Part shown: in pieces, positions 10,201 through 16,861 of the stretch
How the letters are laid out: each line of letters starts with the position of its first letter
Numbering within the stretch: the stretch's first letter is position 1
NCBI RefSeq assembly: GCF_017873435.1
Contig: NZ_JAGGKG010000001.1
Coordinates: 434,001-498,000, forward strand
Source: Paenibacillus turicensis
Lineage (GTDB): Bacteria > Bacillota > Bacilli > Paenibacillales > Paenibacillaceae
Length of the DNA: 64,000 nt
Direction of reading: 5' to 3'
The notes under the pieces: generated by a model
What the model was told of the DNA's origin: nothing
The model's input: only the letters and a program-made list of their open reading frames with translations
The model's database searches: none
Made by a program: the position numbers and the translations under genes

Positions 10201-10359
10201 CACGAGTCCTTCATGCGGGAGACCAACTTCCCTCAAATCAAGTACCCCTTGCTTCGCAATAGGTGCCATTGAAGGTTGATTTGAGCTCATATAGATATAC
10301 AGCAGCGTAACAATAAGTAACACCACTGAAATGATTAGAAACTTATCCCATCTCCTCAT
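7282..10359 (-). CDS. Double-headed hybrid sensor histidine kinase (7TM, HisKA, receiver, LytS-type kinase)
   Basis: 1025 residues. Order: one N-terminal membrane helix, an extracytoplasmic jelly-roll domain (about 40-190, like the 7TMR-DISM extracellular module that often binds carbohydrate), about seven membrane helices (200-415), a HisKA domain with phospho-acceptor His near residue 443 in HTSHEFRTPLHG, a first HATPase (N box NLVHNSIKH, DTGEGIP, GMGLGLYIS), a receiver with LVILDVMMPEMSG, and then a second kinase unit of the LytS/YesM type (QIKPHFLYNALSS) with its own ATPase domain (VEDDGAG, GIGIFNIRRRL). Two complete kinase cores in one chain bracket a receiver. GAGGGG precedes the ATG. 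First gene of an operon with the SARP response regulator; the signal is unknown, plausibly a polysaccharide or wall ligand. Confidence 0.85.
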   Translation of the reverse strand: MRRWDKFLIISVVLLIVTLLYIYMSSNQPSMAPIAKQGVLDLREVGLPHEGLVNLNGEWIFHEGELLTPAELTGKEKGENIYQSVPQAWNGRGKEDRTLGKGVGTLHLELLVPKADTVYGLKINNIRMSHKLFINGNLVGESGSPADSRAQSRPGNTPYTIFFHSNSQIIDIVVQVANHEFIIGGIIRPIQFGTQQEIFKLSSLAIGADLACILIFIMFGAHQLIMYFPERLDRSNLYCGLFLLFFSMGQMLQDEKIFLRLFPNMPFHISYKLLDLSVFILPIMGILFFSSLHTGLFKRWVKLLFLAPLVAYIVAIIVLPYRMYTEIKPEFLIYMVFIDFYIVLRLTILYFRSRKDTEEKKELFLFLLAMVTLMIYLVVDYLSSENILASDILSKLSALSFVMLMNTLMAVRFSIAYKKTEALTHELMLSNQVKDEFLMHTSHEFRTPLHGIMNITSSLLEDDEGTMSVGQMENLWLVKDTAMKLNMLMQDLIDVTKLKHGDLQMHITIVNARAAVQIVLDVLQFELLDKDIALENRVPPYLWVYADENRFRQILYNLVHNSIKHTKQGIISVDSSVRDSMVHLFVQDTGEGIPLDRQAHLLSDNDPFGSVASEGRYSGMGLGLYISRKLVEGMDGEVRLDWTEIGQGTCMAFTLPFAKESEVAIENGTMESKMRTPRGSRSLEIEEQYDFTILIVDDEASNLHTLHTILRKHPYNVLTALSGREALAKISRYPHIDLVILDVMMPEMSGIELCRILREKYTILDLPILFATAKDRAQDIALGFAVGANDYLTKPFDGETLIARIQTLLLMKTSTHQAIQNELAFYQTQIKPHFLYNALSSVISFCYTDGEKAASLLSSLSQYLRYILDVDHKDIFVPLGRELELIDAYVEIEKARFDGRFEYISYVDEKLKNLLIPSLSIQPFVENAIRHGLFDKDGQGSVILTVSEGDHYLLITVEDDGAGISDDILYLISSGGKPQEGKGGIGIFNIRRRLETIPGASLAVSSKLGRGTKVTVYLPMKEAEG

Positions 10360-10395
10360 TATTTACCCCTCATTCATATCAAAGCGAATATATCT

Positions 10396-10430
10396 ATTAT
10401 ACATCTCCAGTCTCACAAGAAACTCACAAA
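10396..10430 (-). promoter_or_regulatory. Promoter with tandem direct repeat for the kinase/regulator operon
   Basis: Read on the minus strand: TTTGTGAG (10423-10430), three Ts, CTTGTGAG (10412-10419), a 10-base gap and a perfect TATAAT (complement of 10396-10401), about 37 bases before the ATG. The geometry matches the promoter at 5994-6030: two YTTGNGAG octamers, 11-bp period, same distance class to -10. This suggests autoregulation by the SARP-type response regulator (inference). Confidence 0.55.
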
Positions 10431-10528
10431 TTACAATGCTATATATAAAATTCTAACTAATTTAATGGTATATCGACCTTCTATGTAATAGGATGAGGTA
10501 TTGAGAAAAGTGACTATCCAGTAGATAT

Positions 10529-10607
10529 AACCATGGGGGTGTGTGGGAGGATAATATATTCGCCTAAACGATTTTTCACATTTCATGATGAAGCTGCTAT
10601 TCAAGAT
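10529..10607 (+). pseudogene. Remnant of a paralogue of the 218-436 ORF
   Basis: About 80 bases that align with the middle of the ORF at 218-436 at high similarity, including the run CCTAAACGATTTTTC and TTTCATGATGAAGCT. The frame still reads YSPKRFFTFHDEAAIQ before a stop at codon 29. The ends are missing, so this is a decayed duplicate sitting in a degraded stretch before the IS remnant. Confidence 0.6.
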
Positions 10608-10663
10608 AGAAGAAATTAGAAACGGCTTGCAAAGGCGTCAGCTAACTTCCCAGAAGGAAGGTG

Positions 10664-10714
10664 ATGCCTGTGGAAATTAAAGATGCTTTTATACTTCCAC
10701 AATCAAAAAAATAG
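10664..10714 (+). pseudogene. Truncated holin-like type I toxin remnant
   Basis: The ATG at 10664 opens MPVEIKDAF, the usual opening of small holin-like toxins, but after about 9 codons the frame runs into unrelated sequence and stops at 10712. The leader has the same design as the intact toxin at 44632: a 5-bp hairpin CTTCC-CAGAA-GGAAG (10646-10660) that buries the ribosome site. The break lies at the left end of the IS3 remnant, which probably destroyed the gene. Confidence 0.45.
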
Positions 10715-11185
10715 ACCGTCCCCCGCAAAAGTGATATGCTCCCATCATAGTAGACAGTAGAAAAAACAAAAACTACTACTACAAGGATGGGGGTTTTTGT
10801 CATATCGAAAAGAAGTCCGATTTCAATAGAAATAAAATTAGAAGTGGTAAGAAAATGTCTTAGGCAGGATTCGAATCCGCATTATGAAGCAAATCAACTG
10901 GGTGTAGATAAAGAAACCGTGAAAGATTGGATCAGGAAATATGAAGCAGAGGGGAGTGAGAGATTAAAAGAATCCAGAGTCTGCAAAGCATACTCACGAG
11001 AGCTCAAGGAGGCTGCGATTCAATCTGTGTTATCAGGAAATTATTCAATACGAGAAGCGATAAAACACTACCATATTTCCAGTAACAGTGTTTTATCAAA
11101 TTGGATTAGCAAGTATACTTGTAGAGAAGAAATCAAACCTACTCGTAAAGGAATAACTCGTATGAATAAAGGACGATTAAGGTGG
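10713..11185 (+). mobile_element. Left part of an IS3-family (IS150-like) element, right part deleted
   Basis: The sequence from about 10713 (TAGACCGTCCCC, then CTCCCATCATAGTAGACAG) resembles the left end of IS150-group elements and is followed by a truncated orfA. No orfB, right inverted repeat or target duplication is present: the sequence switches to the DinB gene around 11170-11190. The left edge is an estimate from where the toxin remnant stops making sense. Confidence 0.5.
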
Positions 11186-11209
11186 TATTTAAATGGATAT
11201 AGCTTCTGA
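10787..11209 (+). pseudogene. Truncated IS3-family transposase OrfA (helix-turn-helix)
   Basis: 140 codons with the IS3 OrfA N-terminal helix-turn-helix: SKRSPISIEIKLEVV, then GVDKETVKDWIRKYEAEG and a second helical repeat. In intact relatives SKRSP is preceded by the initiator Met; here the codon in that position is ATA and the frame only opens at an upstream ATG with no ribosome site, a further sign of decay. The last residues (after TRMNKGR) do not look like OrfA and overlap the first codons of the DinB gene. No OrfB follows, so it cannot encode an active transposase. Confidence 0.6.
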
Positions 11210-11702
11210 GCTAATTGAGAGTATGCTAGTTAAGTTTAAATCTGAGAAGAAATGGACGCTTCAAGCGGTTGAACAATTGTCTGAAGAAGATATTACATGG
11301 ATTCCCACTGAGGGAAGTAACAGTATTGCCAATCTAATTGCTCATATTAGTGGTGCTGTTCATTCACGAATTGAAACTATTTTTCTCAATATTCCGGATA
11401 CTCGCGATCGCGATGCAGAGTTTGATCCAAGACTTCAAATGTCAAAGGAACAGGCAATTACACTCACCACAAATGCGTTTGATACCATCATTCAATACCT
11501 TGAACACCTTGGTTCCAACCCTGAACTACTATTATCACAACCTTTTCTTCATTTACCACCACTGACTTACAGCCAAGTGAATAATGAAACTACTGCTCTC
11601 AATTTAATGATTGCCATGGTGAGAGAAGTTCATTATCATACAGGTCAAATTATTTACGTGGCTAAAATGAGAAAGGGACAGCTAGAATGGAACTATGATT
11701 AA
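11193..11702 (+). CDS. DinB-like / DUF1572 family protein
   Basis: 169 residues forming the four-helix DinB fold. Candidate metal-binding histidines are in NLIAHISG (near residue 50) and in the C-terminal REVHYHTGQIIYVAKM (near 146-153), the normal positions for this family. Members include thiol-dependent metalloenzymes and damage-inducible proteins of unknown substrate; no specific reaction can be assigned. The start is the ATG at 11193 with AAGGTGG upstream; that ribosome site lies in or against the IS remnant, so expression may have been altered by the insertion and deletion event. Confidence 0.75.
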   Translation: MDIASELIESMLVKFKSEKKWTLQAVEQLSEEDITWIPTEGSNSIANLIAHISGAVHSRIETIFLNIPDTRDRDAEFDPRLQMSKEQAITLTTNAFDTIIQYLEHLGSNPELLLSQPFLHLPPLTYSQVNNETTALNLMIAMVREVHYHTGQIIYVAKMRKGQLEWNYD

Positions 11703-11760
11703 ATAGCTCCGTTCTGTGCTGTCCCTCATTTTATTGTACCCTCATAATAATACTTTGATT

Positions 11761-13485
11761 CTACTCTGTAACAGGTAATGTGTATAGGGTTCTATTTCCT
11801 TCATCACTATACCACACCACTTGATCTCCTAGAACTAGAGGTTGAACCTCAGACAAGGAATAATTGCTTCTTGTATGAATATCCTCTACAGGCTGTCCTT
11901 GTTCATTAACACGAACATATTTCAGATCACCCTTACGTTTCTCTAAATCGTACTCCTGCCATAATACCATCCATCTATCTGTAGATAGCTTAACCAAATT
12001 TGGAATTGAAGCAAGCTTACCTGTACCAATATAGGTTGCCAATTTTACTTTCTGAGCAGAAGAATTAGATAGTGCATTTTTGGGTAGAACACTTAACAAT
12101 ACATCTCGCTGATCAATTTCCAGCCCAACCATTTCATAACTTGTATAATTCTTCACCTTGGAATGATCTACTGAATTCCATGCTAACAGATAATAATTTG
12201 GTGTCACCTCAAACCCACCAATAGAAACTCCAGTCATATTAGCACCTATTGAACCTGGAATATGAAAGAAATTAACTTCCTGATACTTCATTCCATTGCC
12301 TTTTTGAAGGACAAGGGCACGAGGATAGGCATCTCCATGATCCACAAGCACATGATCGTTTCCGTCAAAAGCAACATACTGATCAAAGGAATGACTTACA
12401 TGATTTTCTTGAAAACGCCCAAGATCATTAGTCACAGTCATATTCGCTGTATTCACAATAATTGTAAGCTGAGATTGGTGGTTAAGACCATCTGGTGTTG
12501 TATACCGTTGACGCGAAGTGTGTACGACTAATTGGTTATCATTCTCTGCCATTCTGAGACTTCCAGCATCAAATGGTATGGTTGTATAACTAGCACCACC
12601 AGTGATTGACACACTGTCTACTCGCTTAAATTGTTTATCGTAGCGAACGATACGAATTACTTCTTTACCATCGTTCTCTTCTTCGTTACTCTGACCGAAG
12701 ACAACATAGTTATATTGCTTTCCACTATAGAAACCGCCATATAACGGTAGTTCATAGGCGATTTTTTGACTCTCACGCAGTTTGTATGTACCTGCCTCAT
12801 AGGTTTCAATCGTAAGACTTGCCAAATCATCATTTCCATTAATCGCACTTATGGATTGATCTGAATTAGCTACTAGGTTGGAATGAACTGGATGCTTCCA
12901 ACGTTGGAATTCGGATTCTACTCCATTAAACTCTGCTAGAAAATCACTTTTTACACGAATAGCTCCTTCAGGAGGCTTAGATGATAGAAAAACGATACTA
13001 TTATTTTTATCATAAGCATAATCAAATCCTACAAGCTTCCCGAGATCAGGTAATTGAAAGAATGTATTACCTTTTACATCATAGCCCTGAAGCTTAATTA
13101 ATTCCCCATTAACAAGAAATTCAGAATTGATTAATTTTGCCTCATTCATAATTTGAAAGTATTGTTTATTACTATCTCTATCTGATACATAAGCTTGTCC
13201 AATCAGAATTTCGATCTTACGCTGCTTTTTATTCCAAGTTACTTGAAATTGACTGCTTGTTCCATTTAAAATCTCTGCTACATCTCTTAACGCATAATAG
13301 CTAGGTTCATTGTCCCCCACCTGATGATGGCCTTCCAAAGAAACAATGTTCCCGTCAAGCATCACACTATCTGCTGACCACTCCCACCCAGACTCAAAAG
13401 CTTTAACGTAATCAGCATAAGTCGTAGTCTGAAACCCACTCAGCACCAACAGACTCACTAGCAATCCAACTATTAATTTCTTCAT
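11761..13485 (-). CDS. Secreted protein with copper-amine-oxidase-like N-terminal (stalk) domain
   Basis: 574 residues with a clear signal peptide (about 1-24, ending in TYA). The next 140 residues look like the copper amine oxidase N-terminal domain common in Paenibacillaceae: two short units with a YYALRDVAEIL / FFQLPDLGKLVGF core followed by NSIVFLSS. The rest (about 170-574) is beta-rich with spaced aromatic and Gly residues, possibly a propeller, and has no catalytic motif I recognise. The family name is historical and does not imply oxidase activity. GGGGGAG precedes the ATG; a palindrome at 13507-13521 sits just upstream. Confidence 0.65.
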   Translation of the reverse strand: MKKLIVGLLVSLLVLSGFQTTTYADYVKAFESGWEWSADSVMLDGNIVSLEGHHQVGDNEPSYYALRDVAEILNGTSSQFQVTWNKKQRKIEILIGQAYVSDRDSNKQYFQIMNEAKLINSEFLVNGELIKLQGYDVKGNTFFQLPDLGKLVGFDYAYDKNNSIVFLSSKPPEGAIRVKSDFLAEFNGVESEFQRWKHPVHSNLVANSDQSISAINGNDDLASLTIETYEAGTYKLRESQKIAYELPLYGGFYSGKQYNYVVFGQSNEEENDGKEVIRIVRYDKQFKRVDSVSITGGASYTTIPFDAGSLRMAENDNQLVVHTSRQRYTTPDGLNHQSQLTIIVNTANMTVTNDLGRFQENHVSHSFDQYVAFDGNDHVLVDHGDAYPRALVLQKGNGMKYQEVNFFHIPGSIGANMTGVSIGGFEVTPNYYLLAWNSVDHSKVKNYTSYEMVGLEIDQRDVLLSVLPKNALSNSSAQKVKLATYIGTGKLASIPNLVKLSTDRWMVLWQEYDLEKRKGDLKYVRVNEQGQPVEDIHTRSNYSLSEVQPLVLGDQVVWYSDEGNRTLYTLPVTE

Positions 13486-13506
13486 TTTTCTCCCCCTCTA
13501 TTAAGA

Positions 13507-13521
13507 TGTAACAAGGTTACA
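13507..13521. promoter_or_regulatory. Palindrome TGTAAC-N3-GTTACA upstream of the stalk-domain gene
   Basis: Perfect 6-bp arms separated by AAG, lying 22-36 bases before the ATG at 13485, where a repressor would overlap the transcription start. No matching regulator gene is adjacent. Could be a chance palindrome. Confidence 0.3.
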
Positions 13522-13585
13522 CGATGTTTATTTTAGCATGGATAGAGAGGGACATATATGTTATTTTGGTGAATAAAGGATGTTG

Positions 13586-14023
13586 TTATAATTTCATAAA
13601 CAAAATAGGAAATGGATTCCCCTGCTCGTCAATTGGCTCACGTCTGTAAACCTTAAAACCCATATGCTCATAAAACCCTTTTGCAAGGGGATTTTGCTCA
13701 TTAACTGCTACTTCTTTCACTTGGTAGTTAGCAACGAGGTTCTGTACGATTTGCTTTCCAATCCCTTTGCCACGTAGATCTGGGTCAATAAAGAGCATCT
13801 CTAACTTACTACCATCTGCTCCCGCAAATCCAACAGGTTTCCCTTGTTCCTCCACAATAAGTAATATTTTAATATGTTCCAAAGCCATTGGAACATATTT
13901 TTGGATCTGATCAATATCATCAGAAGTTAGAAATGTATGGCTTGCAACTACCGATTTCCGCCATATATGTACTAGCTGATGTATTAACTCTTGACTTCTT
14001 AGCTTCATTTCTTTGATTTCCAA
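13586..14023 (-). CDS. GNAT acetyltransferase, YjaB-like
   Basis: 145 residues with the GNAT fold: the acetyl-CoA loop is DLRGKGIGKQIV (Q/RxxGxG/A) preceded by the strand LEMLFIDP, and the C-terminal NEQNPLAKGFYEHMGFKVYRR is typical. The pattern VNEQN..A.GFY...GF and the whole layout match E. coli YjaB, an acetyltransferase of unknown natural substrate. TTG start behind GGGAGAGAG. Stands alone between intergenic regions; cytosolic. Confidence 0.75.
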   Translation of the reverse strand: MEIKEMKLRSQELIHQLVHIWRKSVVASHTFLTSDDIDQIQKYVPMALEHIKILLIVEEQGKPVGFAGADGSKLEMLFIDPDLRGKGIGKQIVQNLVANYQVKEVAVNEQNPLAKGFYEHMGFKVYRREPIDEQGNPFPILFMKL

Positions 14024-14086
14024 GCTTCTCTCTCCCTAGCTACATTTATTCTATTTTAATTAATAAACATTTAATCATCTTAGCAT

Positions 14087-14680
14087 TTAATCATTTAACC
14101 CTTTGCCATTCAAAATAGAATTCGTATATTTTTCAATTCTAGCTAGTCTAGTTTTGACCTGCTTTGGTTCGGTGAAATAACGATTGTAGGCTTTTTGTCG
14201 CCCTGGTGTTAGAGCTGCAAATGCAGTCTTCAACTCTGGATTTTGGTCTAACACCTGCTTAAATTCCTCTGGAACCGGAATATCCTGCACTTCCTTCAGC
14301 ACCACTGCCAAACCCGCTTTTTCATTCTCAATCGCTTCTTGAACATATCTCTTTATTGTAGATTCCAATGAAATAACCTGCTCTACTTTCGTGAAACGAA
14401 TTTGGCGAGCTGCCTGTACATTTTCTGTCTGCTGAATCAGCACGCCCTCATCATCCTTAAGCAACGCACCTTTTACAAAAAAAATACCACAATACTCTTT
14501 AAATCCATGAATAAGGACAACATTTTTACCGTTAACTGTATAGCAAGGAACGCCCCATTTTAATTCTTCAGTTAATTCTAAAGTTAGCATCATCCTTCTA
14601 AGCTGTTCAAATTCCTCACGCCACTTCGACTCCCTACTCATAAATGCATCTACTTTAGGGTTAGTTATTGGATTGTCCAT
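14087..14680 (-). CDS. YdeI-like protein (DUF1801 + YdeI/OmpD-associated domain)
   Basis: 197 residues from the ATG at 14680, chosen because GGAG lies eight bases upstream; a GTG three codons earlier overlaps that site. An N-terminal DUF1801 domain (about 10-110, LKWGVPCYTVNGKNVVLIHGFKEYCGIFFVKGALL) is followed by the YdeI/OmpD-associated helical domain (about 125-195, FKQVLDQNPELKTAFAALTPGRQKAYNRY). Same layout as B. subtilis YdeI. The biochemical role is unknown. Cytosolic, single gene. Confidence 0.75.
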   Translation of the reverse strand: MDNPITNPKVDAFMSRESKWREEFEQLRRMMLTLELTEELKWGVPCYTVNGKNVVLIHGFKEYCGIFFVKGALLKDDEGVLIQQTENVQAARQIRFTKVEQVISLESTIKRYVQEAIENEKAGLAVVLKEVQDIPVPEEFKQVLDQNPELKTAFAALTPGRQKAYNRYFTEPKQVKTRLARIEKYTNSILNGKGLND

Positions 14681-14856
14681 CTTGATCACTCCACTATGTC
14701 AGTCTCCTATATCTATTAACTAACATTACCCTAAAATTTAAAATTAATCTGCATATATTCAAAATTTAACTAAGTTAAATTCTATAATCATATGAACTGG
14801 TTACAACTGGGACAGCTCCAGTTCTTATCCATTCCATTGCACTATAAAATGAAAAT

Positions 14857-15698
14857 TTATATCTCAAACCAATACACTGTTTGTTGTCTAATCAACTTGA
14901 ATCCCAATTTTTCTACTAGCCTTTTAGATTTAATATTAGATTCTACACAATCCCACTGAGCAGACAACCCTCTAGCTACACATTGATTTACAAATTCCTT
15001 AGTTAATGCAAATGCTAAACCCTTATTTTGATGTGCTTTATCGGTTTCAATATCAATCGCAAGTGTATCATTAAATCTTGCTGTTCCTATAATAACTGCG
15101 GCAATATGATTCTCATAAGCTACACAGAATGCTAAACTCCGATTCATAAAGTCACTAAAGCTATACCATGACTCTTCTATTTTATTCTTTAACAAATGTC
15201 TATTCTTGAATTCATGTCGGTTCCCGTCCCCATTCTGGCTCAGGCTCTCCCAAAATTCATCATCTACTTGGTGCATTACATATTGTTGCGGCAAGCTCTC
15301 TCTACTCGCAGCCACGAGTTCCCTCGCTTGGTGACTAAATTCTTGTTCATGTCCTATTTCTTTATGCTGAAACATGTTTATTATAAATTTTTCCACATGC
15401 TCCTGTTCTGCCGAAAATTCAAAGCTACCTAACCCTCTGGATTTCAGCATGGGAAACAGTTCTTCCTTTAAGAATAGTTCTCAAGATGTTCACCCTGTTC
15501 TTTTGTATGAATCGCTCCTAAAAAAGCAAAGCCCCCAACTGGAATTGATTCTACAAGTGCAAGATTAGGACATTCCAAATTATCTACCCAGACATTCCCC
15601 TTACATTCACCACTTACAATTCCTGAAAAACTCGGGCTATACACACTTGTAACATTAGTTATGTCCTTCAATCTATGAAAATCATCAACTTTAATCAT
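14857..15698 (-). pseudogene. GNAT acetyltransferase gene split by a frameshift
   Basis: Two overlapping minus-strand frames make one GNAT_acetyltr_2-like protein of about 280 codons. The first (15698 to 15468; ATG behind AGGGGGGAAAC) encodes the N-terminal 76 residues. The second resumes near 15478 (reading LFLKEELFPMLKSRGLGSFEF) and carries the acetyl-CoA binding core (IDIETDKAHQNKGLAFALTKEFV) and the C-terminus to 14857. A single-base change near 15470-15480 would join them. No recognisable slippery heptamer is present, so this is a decayed gene or a sequencing error rather than programmed frameshifting. The downstream half alone lacks a ribosome site. Confidence 0.7.
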
Positions 15699-15730
15699 GT
15701 TTCCCCCTAGAATATTAAGACTTAAGGAAA

Positions 15731-15979
15731 CTATTCTATGAATAGTTCATCTATTTCATTTTCTTTTTCCTCTTCCTCATCTTCAATATATTCAAGAATG
15801 TCACCAGGCTGGCATTTCAGCACCTTACATATCGCATTCAGTGTGGAGAAGCGTATCGCTTTAATTTTCCCTGTCTTCATCATCGATAAATTTACATTTG
15901 AAATACCTACCGCATCTGCAAGCTCGTTTAGGCGCATTTTACGATCCGCTAACATACGATCAAGCCGAATAACGATCAT
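15731..15979 (-). CDS. XRE-family transcriptional regulator, YozG-like
   Basis: 82 residues: a Cro/C1-type helix-turn-helix (about 1-65, MRLNELADAVGISNVNLSMMKTGK.. with QPGDILEY) and a very acidic C-terminal tail. Small regulators of this kind are encoded with DUF2975 membrane proteins, as in B. subtilis yozG/yoaS. Its start overlaps the end of the DUF2975 gene by 4 bases, so the two are translationally coupled. It probably regulates its own operon. Confidence 0.8.
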   Translation of the reverse strand: MIVIRLDRMLADRKMRLNELADAVGISNVNLSMMKTGKIKAIRFSTLNAICKVLKCQPGDILEYIEDEEEEKENEIDELFIE

Positions 15980-16599
15980 AATGTATGATCCGCCTCATCC
16001 TGTAAATAAATTCCGTAGTGAAACACATAAGCCATAATGAGTAAAATGGCACCTGCAAATAACTGTGTAAAATCAATTCCAACAGCGGTTGAAATTACAT
16101 TAGATGTAAACTTATTAATGATAGGTGGAATAATATAAGCATTCAGTATTGGCGTTATTATTGAACAGGCAACGAGGACAATTCCCCCCTGTAGCAGTAG
16201 CGAAGCGTTAGAAGAAGTAAACACGTTCCCTTTTGCAATATTTCCAAAAAATATCGCCATGAGGAAGAAAGCATACGCTCCTGGGATGATGACCATAAAG
16301 CCCATGATAACAATCCCAATATAAGTCAGTACTTGTACCTCTCCACCTGTTGCAATTGCTCTCAAATAAATCTGCAAATCAGATAGATTGGTAAATCCGA
16401 ACCGTGAATCTGAATTATGATTCTTCTCTGCTAACATCGCATCTGCAAAATGTCCTTGCGGCGTTATAAGTGTAAGCTGCATTCTGCCAAATAGGACTAA
16501 TAGAAACACGATCACAGCAAGACCAACCATCAACACACATGTTCGTTGTAAAAAACGTGCTAATTCATTTGCTCGCTTTGCTGTCATAAATTTACGCAT
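15976..16599 (-). CDS. DUF2975 membrane protein, YoaS-like
   Basis: 207 residues from the ATG at 16599, which follows GGGGGGAG at the right distance; in-frame codons upstream to 16644 lack a site. Four hydrophobic segments (about residues 20-45, 95-125, 130-160, 175-200) mark an integral membrane protein of the DUF2975 family; function unknown. First gene of the pair with the YozG-like regulator. The divergent spacer to the carbonic anhydrase gene holds an AT-rich palindrome. Confidence 0.75.
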   Translation of the reverse strand: MRKFMTAKRANELARFLQRTCVLMVGLAVIVFLLVLFGRMQLTLITPQGHFADAMLAEKNHNSDSRFGFTNLSDLQIYLRAIATGGEVQVLTYIGIVIMGFMVIIPGAYAFFLMAIFFGNIAKGNVFTSSNASLLLQGGIVLVACSIITPILNAYIIPPIINKFTSNVISTAVGIDFTQLFAGAILLIMAYVFHYGIYLQDEADHTL

Positions 16600-16666
16600 A
16601 CCAAAACTCCCCCCAGTAAGGTGATTTATTAAAGCATACCACAATAATTATGATAAATATAAAAAA

Positions 16667-16685
16667 ATTAATGATAATCGTTAAT
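16667..16685. promoter_or_regulatory. AT-rich palindrome resembling a degenerate Fur-type box
   Basis: The core ATGATAATCGTTA sits in a larger inverted repeat (TTAA-TGATAATCG-TTAA with A/T extensions, 16662-16690). It agrees with 14 of 19 positions of the Fur consensus by my count, against 17 of 19 for the site at 43790. It lies 70 bases upstream of the DUF2975 gene. It may equally be the operator of the YozG-like regulator. Confidence 0.3.
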
Positions 16686-16822
16686 TTTTTATTCAAATCT
16701 CTTTTAATTGAATCCATAACTTGAATCATTCGATATCATACATCCAACTAAAAACCACAAAAAAATCAGAAAACAAGGTCTTAAGACACTTGAGACACGA
16801 ACTGGTAAAAACTAGAATATTA

Positions 16823-16840
16823 TTGTGAATATAATTACAA
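16823..16840. promoter_or_regulatory. FNR/CRP-like box overlapping a -10 element
   Basis: TTGTGA-N6-TTACAA, one base off the CRP/FNR palindrome, ending 21 bases before the carbonic anhydrase ATG. A TATAAT (16830-16835) lies within it, so part of the match could be chance in AT-rich promoter DNA. If real, the position suits repression rather than activation. Confidence 0.3.
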
Positions 16841-16861
16841 TCCAAGAGAGGGAAGGATTAT

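Noticed and set aside
15465..15485. Programmed frameshift in the split GNAT gene
   Set aside because: The join would need a -1 shift, but the local sequence (ATTCTTAAAGG in the first frame) is not an X-XXY-YYZ slippery heptamer and no downstream structure is evident. A mutation or base-call error is simpler.
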